From NCBI GenBank assembly GCA_964017185.1, contig OZ024871.1:5231714-5295713 (forward strand): DNA of 64,000 nucleotides. Direction: 5' to 3'. The notes below the pieces were generated by a model. It ran no database searches. It was given only the letters and a program-made list of their open reading frames with translations, and was not told the DNA's origin. Within the stretch, counting starts at the first letter, position 1, and each line of letters starts with the position of its first letter. This stretch comes from Rugalucina vietnamica. Lineage: Eukaryota > Mollusca > Bivalvia > Lucinida > Lucinidae. Positions 60,417-64,000 of this stretch are shown here, in pieces. A program made the translations under genes and the position numbers.

Positions 60417-61323
60417 TTAGGTCCACTTTATCAAATCCAGAAGTTTTTCTTTTATTAGATTATGTGGTAATGTTGTATACAGAGTAGATAAATCATACGT
60501 GGACAAGCTTGTCGCACGGAACCCTCTACACTTCAATTTACTGAGCACCTCACCAGAATTTTTTATTGACCTAAACCAATTTTTATTTGAAGTTTCATAC
60601 ACTGTCTCACAGTATCTTATAACATGAGATTTGATAGCAGTAAGAGAGGAAGTTAATAATTTAGAAAGTTCAGTGGTAGTACAAGAGCTAGAATTTGCAA
60701 TAAATCTAGCTTTGTATGGTCTTTTGTGAAGCTTAGGTAACCAATACATCGTAGGAAGTTTGTCTTGGCCTTCATTGACACAAACAGAAAACTTAACAGG
60801 TAAATCGTTTAAGTGGGCATTAACTACAGACACTTCATCAGTATCTGTCTCCAGATAAGCCCTGGTACCATCAAGCTCCTGTTTTAAGGTGTTAACGTAG
60901 TGAAGCATACAAACGACAACAACATTGTTTGCGGCTTTGTCTGCCGGAACCAAGACATACTTTCTATGAAATTCTTGGATACCCTGCTTCAAATGCCTAA
61001 ATGACGATTTGGGTTTAGGAGGTAAAAGATTAGTATTTTGTGAATAAAACTTAATACGTTTATCCACGATAGTGAAGATACTTCTTTTCCATTCTTTAAG
61101 AGCATTATCCTCAACACCCTCTCGTTTACACCATCGATTACCGAAATCATTTAATGCAGATGCAATCTCCTCTCTACATTTGTCGAAATTAATGTAGGAA
61201 GGGAATCTATATTTCGGATCTTTAGAAACAATTTTGCGAATTCTAGAATCCGAAATTATTTTTAAATTTCCAGTAACTATATGTCCGGCTGGTTGATAAA
61301 CATATTTTTGAATCTTTACAATC
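60417..61323 (-). pseudogene. PLE RT, N-terminal part (copy E)
   Basis: After a 1-bp insertion in an A run directly past the CxC motif, the frame continues with YVYQPAGHIVTGNLKIISD, then SKDPKYRFPS and the RT entry region (KYVLVPADKAANNVVVV; MYWLPKLHKRPYKARFI). It ends with motif A (STYDLSTLYTTLPH). A roughly 14-bp deletion at about 60418, relative to copy A, removes FKRA-type residues and shifts the frame. The long segment between entry motifs and motif A is compatible with the fingers insertion reported for Naiad RTs. Confidence 0.85.
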
Positions 61324-62172
61324 TCAAGACTTGGGAGTATTAGCATGGATATCAAGGTTTGAAACAAGTTTATTGAAATTAGAAATAGTATTTCTGATTG
61401 GTTTGTTATATTTGTAACAAATAATAGGAGGTTCTGAATTTTGGAAGTAGGTAGGTATAAACTGTATCACTGATTTATCTTGGAATATGCTTGGTAAATC
61501 AATAAAGTCAATTCCTTTATTAATGAAAGGAATTTTTATAGAGCTTCTAATGTGATTAGATTCGGAATCGATAAATGGACGAAGAGCATGCTGAGTATAA
61601 CATCTTGTTAACAGTGCAGCGTCATACATTTGATGATTTCTATCGTAAAATCTATTAGCCTCTGTGTCCAAGGAACGTAATGCAGCAATAGGTAGAGAAC
61701 TAAGATAAGACAGCATTGGATGTCGACCGTGAATCCTTAGTTTAACAGCTAAATCATTAAGGGAAATGTTCAATTTCAATGCAGCGCATCGTTTACGTTT
61801 GTCATTACCCTTTTTCCGTATACCATGAGATCTAGATTTACGTTTACGGGACTCTGAAAGTGTAAGCACATCAAAATCGGGCATTTTGGAAATGTTACCT
61901 TCATGGTAAATGATGTCGTTAAATCCCAGTGGAAAGGGTGTTTGCAGTAATTTTATCCATTTAAGTTCAGTTTCAAATCGTTTGATGTTTTTGAATCTAA
62001 CTGAAGAATTTTCATCATATGAGATTTTCTCCACTGGTTGAATTATAACATCATTGGGAGAATGACCAGTGCTCTTAAAATGCTGGTACAGAAAGGTATC
62101 ATTATTTTTTGGCTTTCTGATTCTACGATAGTGCTCACCAAATCGTTTTTGCAAAGTTCGACGAGCTTGTTT
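61324..62172 (-). pseudogene. PLE GIY-YIG endonuclease (C-terminal part) and linker
   Basis: The first residues KQARRTLQKRFGEHYRRI, followed by DTFLYQHFKSTGHSPND, match the part of PLE GIY-YIG nucleases after the YIG box. They include the His residues that complete the CCHH zinc site. The GIY/YIG tyrosines and the two Cys would lie upstream and are lost. A basic stretch (SRKRKSRSHGIRKK) follows, then a roughly 170-residue region with RIHGRHPMLSYLSSLPIAAL and QFIPTYFQNSE. The frame ends at a TGA (61324-61326) that occupies the first Cys of the CxC motif (SxDCKDSK). Confidence 0.82.
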
Positions 62173-62175
62173 CTA

Positions 62176-62394
62176 AGGTGTAGTGGCTTTTGTGTGTGTG
62201 TTTTAATTCCATAGGCGCGTGGCGCTTTCTGATATGCCGGATGGCTACCTTATTGGAAAACAGTTGGTCATCTTGCTCTTAAAGTGTGTTAACAAAATTG
62301 TGATGTTTTGTGCTGCACTGTTTATGATTGGAGTTTCATCAGGAAAACATGTCCATGCAATGAATACCCCCTTAAATCCCATATTTATATTGTA
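62176..62394. other. Short non-coding spacer
   Basis: Includes a GTGTGTGTG run at about 62190-62200 directly at the truncated 5' end of PLE copy E. Nothing else recognised. Confidence 0.45.
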
Positions 62395-62534
62395 AAAACT
62401 AGGGTATGCAGGGGTATACATATTTTTCTTATTTTGCTCCAAAACATAGATTGAGGGTACTTGATAGAACCGCCTCGGCGAGGCGGTTCTAACGTGTACC
62501 CACAATCTATGTTTTGAGCAAAAATAAGAAAAAT
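62395..62534 (+). repeat. Foldback/MITE-like repeat, copy F3 (near-perfect palindrome)
   Basis: A head with AAACTAGGGTATGCAGGGGT and ATACA leads into a 113-bp palindrome (62422-62534) centred at about 62478. The central 25 bp, AGAACCGCCTCG-G-CGAGGCGGTTCT, is perfect. The outer arms (TTTTTCTTATTTTG..CAAAACATAGATTG and CAATCTATGTTTTG..AATAAGAAAA) match with few differences. It can extrude as a long cruciform or hairpin. It is the best preserved of three copies in the window. Confidence 0.85.
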
Positions 62535-62662
62535 ACCGAAGATTTTCTACTGTAAATGTGTCATTTTTTTACAACTTTAAAAATCACTGTATACTGCATG
62601 TGCAATTTTTTGTAATGAAATTGAGTGTACTGTCTTACTGGAGTTATTCAGCAAGTTATATA

Positions 62663-63483
62663 CTTATACGCAAAAGAAACGCAACAACTTACATTCTCGT
62701 TTTCTTCTACATTACCCATGTAAGGATAGTTTTTAAAAAAAATATTTTATGTCCCTACACAATAAGTAATGATTTGCCATAAACTGTATTTGATCACATG
62801 TTTTCGTTTTGACGTTAATGTGACGTCTGTGTTTTTTGACAATTTGCGTCTAAAATATGGACGTTTATTTCGATTGAAAAACAAACAGAATCAATCGGTA
62901 GCCTAGTATCTGTACAAGCAGAAAACAACAAAACTGCTTGGAAATTATTGTTTAGCAGCTTTCTTATTTGATGCGTTTCTTTGATGACGTTAGCTTATTT
63001 TTTTTCAAACAGTCATTACATACTCATTATGCCCGGTTAGGACGCAATCTTTTTGTCATTTGTGAAATGTACTAATAGCTACATTATGTCATTAAAAGGT
63101 TTCGATTATTGATATCCGTTTGCCTATTAACAGCCAATTACGTTAAAACTTATACACGTCACATACACATAATAAGCGTCGACCAATGCGTAAATTTTCC
63201 ATATTTGCGCTTGTTGCCCTTTGTGCTTTTGAAAACCAAACGTTGGTTTGAAATTTCATTTTCGCATACAATGCAAGGTATTGCACCTCTGTGACTTTTA
63301 AAAAATGGGTAACCTTGAAGTTTTGCCGTTTTCTCGGCAGCCATAAGCAGCAGTGTTCTGATTTTCATGCTGTACGCAAGGCAAAGAACTGGACTTGTCA
63401 ATCGTAATATCACCAAAAGAAATTCCTCACTCGATAAGACGAAATTTGCAGTTTATAAGTGTTGCGAAACTTTTGCGTTTAAG
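62663..63483. mobile_element. Possible TA-flanked TIR element, about 820 bp
   Basis: The left end CTTATACGCAAAAGAAACGC and the reverse complement of the right end CTTAAACGCAAAAGTTTCGC agree at 16 of 20 positions, and further on over CAACA. TA flanks both ends (62661-62662; 63484-63485). The AAAAGAAACGCAACA word is reminiscent of Tc1-like termini. No transposase frame was recognised. Confidence 0.5.
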
Positions 63484-63485
63484 TA

Positions 63486-64000
63486 TATTACGCTATGATC
63501 GATCCTCGTTTATTGGTTTAAAGATGAATCTTCATCAAGATAAAAACGTTCTACCATGTAAATAAAGAAATAATGCATGGTTTGAACTGTAATGGATAAC
63601 TGATTTCATTCAGAACTTATGTTAGAGAGAGAGACAGTAATATATCAAAGGAATGTCTAAGAAATTCCTAAAAACAGTGTTGATGTGTAAGTACATACCA
63701 TTCATATCTAAAATGCAAAAAACATTCTCGAAGCATTGGGTATTACATAATTTCTGAATGGATAAATAGATAAAAATTCGTTCACTTTTAAACAGATATG
63801 ATTAAAAAGAAGTAGCTAACGGTGAAAATGATAAAACGAAATAGAATAAAACATTTAAATACTGCGTAATGTTCTAACTGAACATTCTGAAGCAGCAAAA
63901 CTAGCAAACAGAGAACTCTACAGAAACAACAACAACAATAACATGTATAAGTTATTATATAGGAGGTCACTGTGTGAAATAGATGATGTGCTTCTATTGA
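63486..64000. other. Non-coding AT-rich end of window
   Basis: Contains a short GAGAGAGAGACA tract at about 63626. No gene or repeat could be supported. Confidence 0.45.

Larger units (their letters stand above)
58797..62175 (-). mobile_element. Naiad-like PLE copy E, longest copy (N-terminal endonuclease, then RT)
   Basis: On the minus strand this has the order: second half of a GIY-YIG endonuclease, long basic/linker region, CxC-type linker, RT, 3' UTR, defined 3' end at 58797. Endonuclease ahead of RT is the permuted order that defines the Naiad/Chlamys PLE clade, whereas canonical PLEs have it C-terminal. The copy is 5'-truncated just before the endonuclease core (a TAG precedes KQARRTLQKRFGEH). 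It has a 1-bp insertion after the CxC motif, a roughly 14-bp deletion at about 60418 and small indels at the C-terminus, so it is inactive. Confidence 0.88.

Noticed and set aside
63109-63416. Overlapping short frames as a transposase of the right-hand TIR element
   Set aside because: No DDE-type spacing or helix-turn-helix pattern. The frames are short and on opposite strands.

Overview
The window looks like non-genic, repeat-dense DNA from a bivalve mollusc, possibly a clam. The evidence is the AT-rich background, Naiad-type Penelope-like elements (PLEs), a Tx1/L1-type LINE, an interspersed repeat ending in the AGCTCACCT/AGGTGAGCT hairpin that I recall from bivalve genomes, and the absence of any recognisable intact host gene. 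Species is not determinable. Almost everything is satellite DNA or mobile-element sequence, most of it broken.

Layout. (1) 1-1845: non-coding AT-rich flank with one copy of a foldback repeat (421-585) and a decayed PLE 3' tip (1755-1830) touching the satellite. (2) 1846-32510: about 84 tandem copies of a 363-bp satellite. Each 363-bp unit is itself a diverged dimer (184+179 bp). Diagnostic variants arrange the units into 1089-bp trimers (3265-11250) and three copies of a 10-unit, 3631-bp higher-order repeat (17060-27952). The right edge decays; the left edge is abrupt. (3) 32511-37961: unique-looking DNA, a 5'-truncated minus-strand PLE (34217-36110), a second foldback copy, a (TA)n tract and a bivalve-type interspersed repeat. 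(4) 37962-52606: a three-level nest. A plus-strand PLE is split by a Tx1/L1-like LINE, and the LINE's last ORF is split by an 11-kb minus-strand Ty3/gypsy-type LTR retrotransposon. That retrotransposon has a 5' LTR, primer-binding site, gag with an N-terminal helix-hairpin-helix, a textbook -1 frameshift signal (TTTAAAC, 5-nt spacer, 10-bp stem), protease-RT-RNase H and integrase. Between integrase and the broken LINE lie five CRE-type TGACGTCA octamers in a tandem repeat and a frameshifted TatD-nuclease-like gene with its own zinc-finger N-terminus, apparently carried as cargo. (5) 52607-58796: a 952-bp TA-flanked terminal-inverted-repeat element carrying two RFX X-box-like palindromes, a PLE 3' fragment and a degenerate second LINE. 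(6) 58797-62175: the longest PLE copy, with the domain order endonuclease, then CxC linker, then RT, which marks the Naiad group. The first Cys of CxC is a TGA codon, as would be expected of a selenocysteine-encoding Naiad of the kind described in clams. (7) 62176-64000: a third, near-perfect foldback copy and a possible second TIR element.

How the parts relate: the nesting gives a relative chronology (PLE, then LINE, then gypsy/TatD). No element here is clearly intact. The gag and the protease-RT-RNase H frames are long and open, while integrase and TatD lie beyond frame breaks and the expected 3' LTR was not found.
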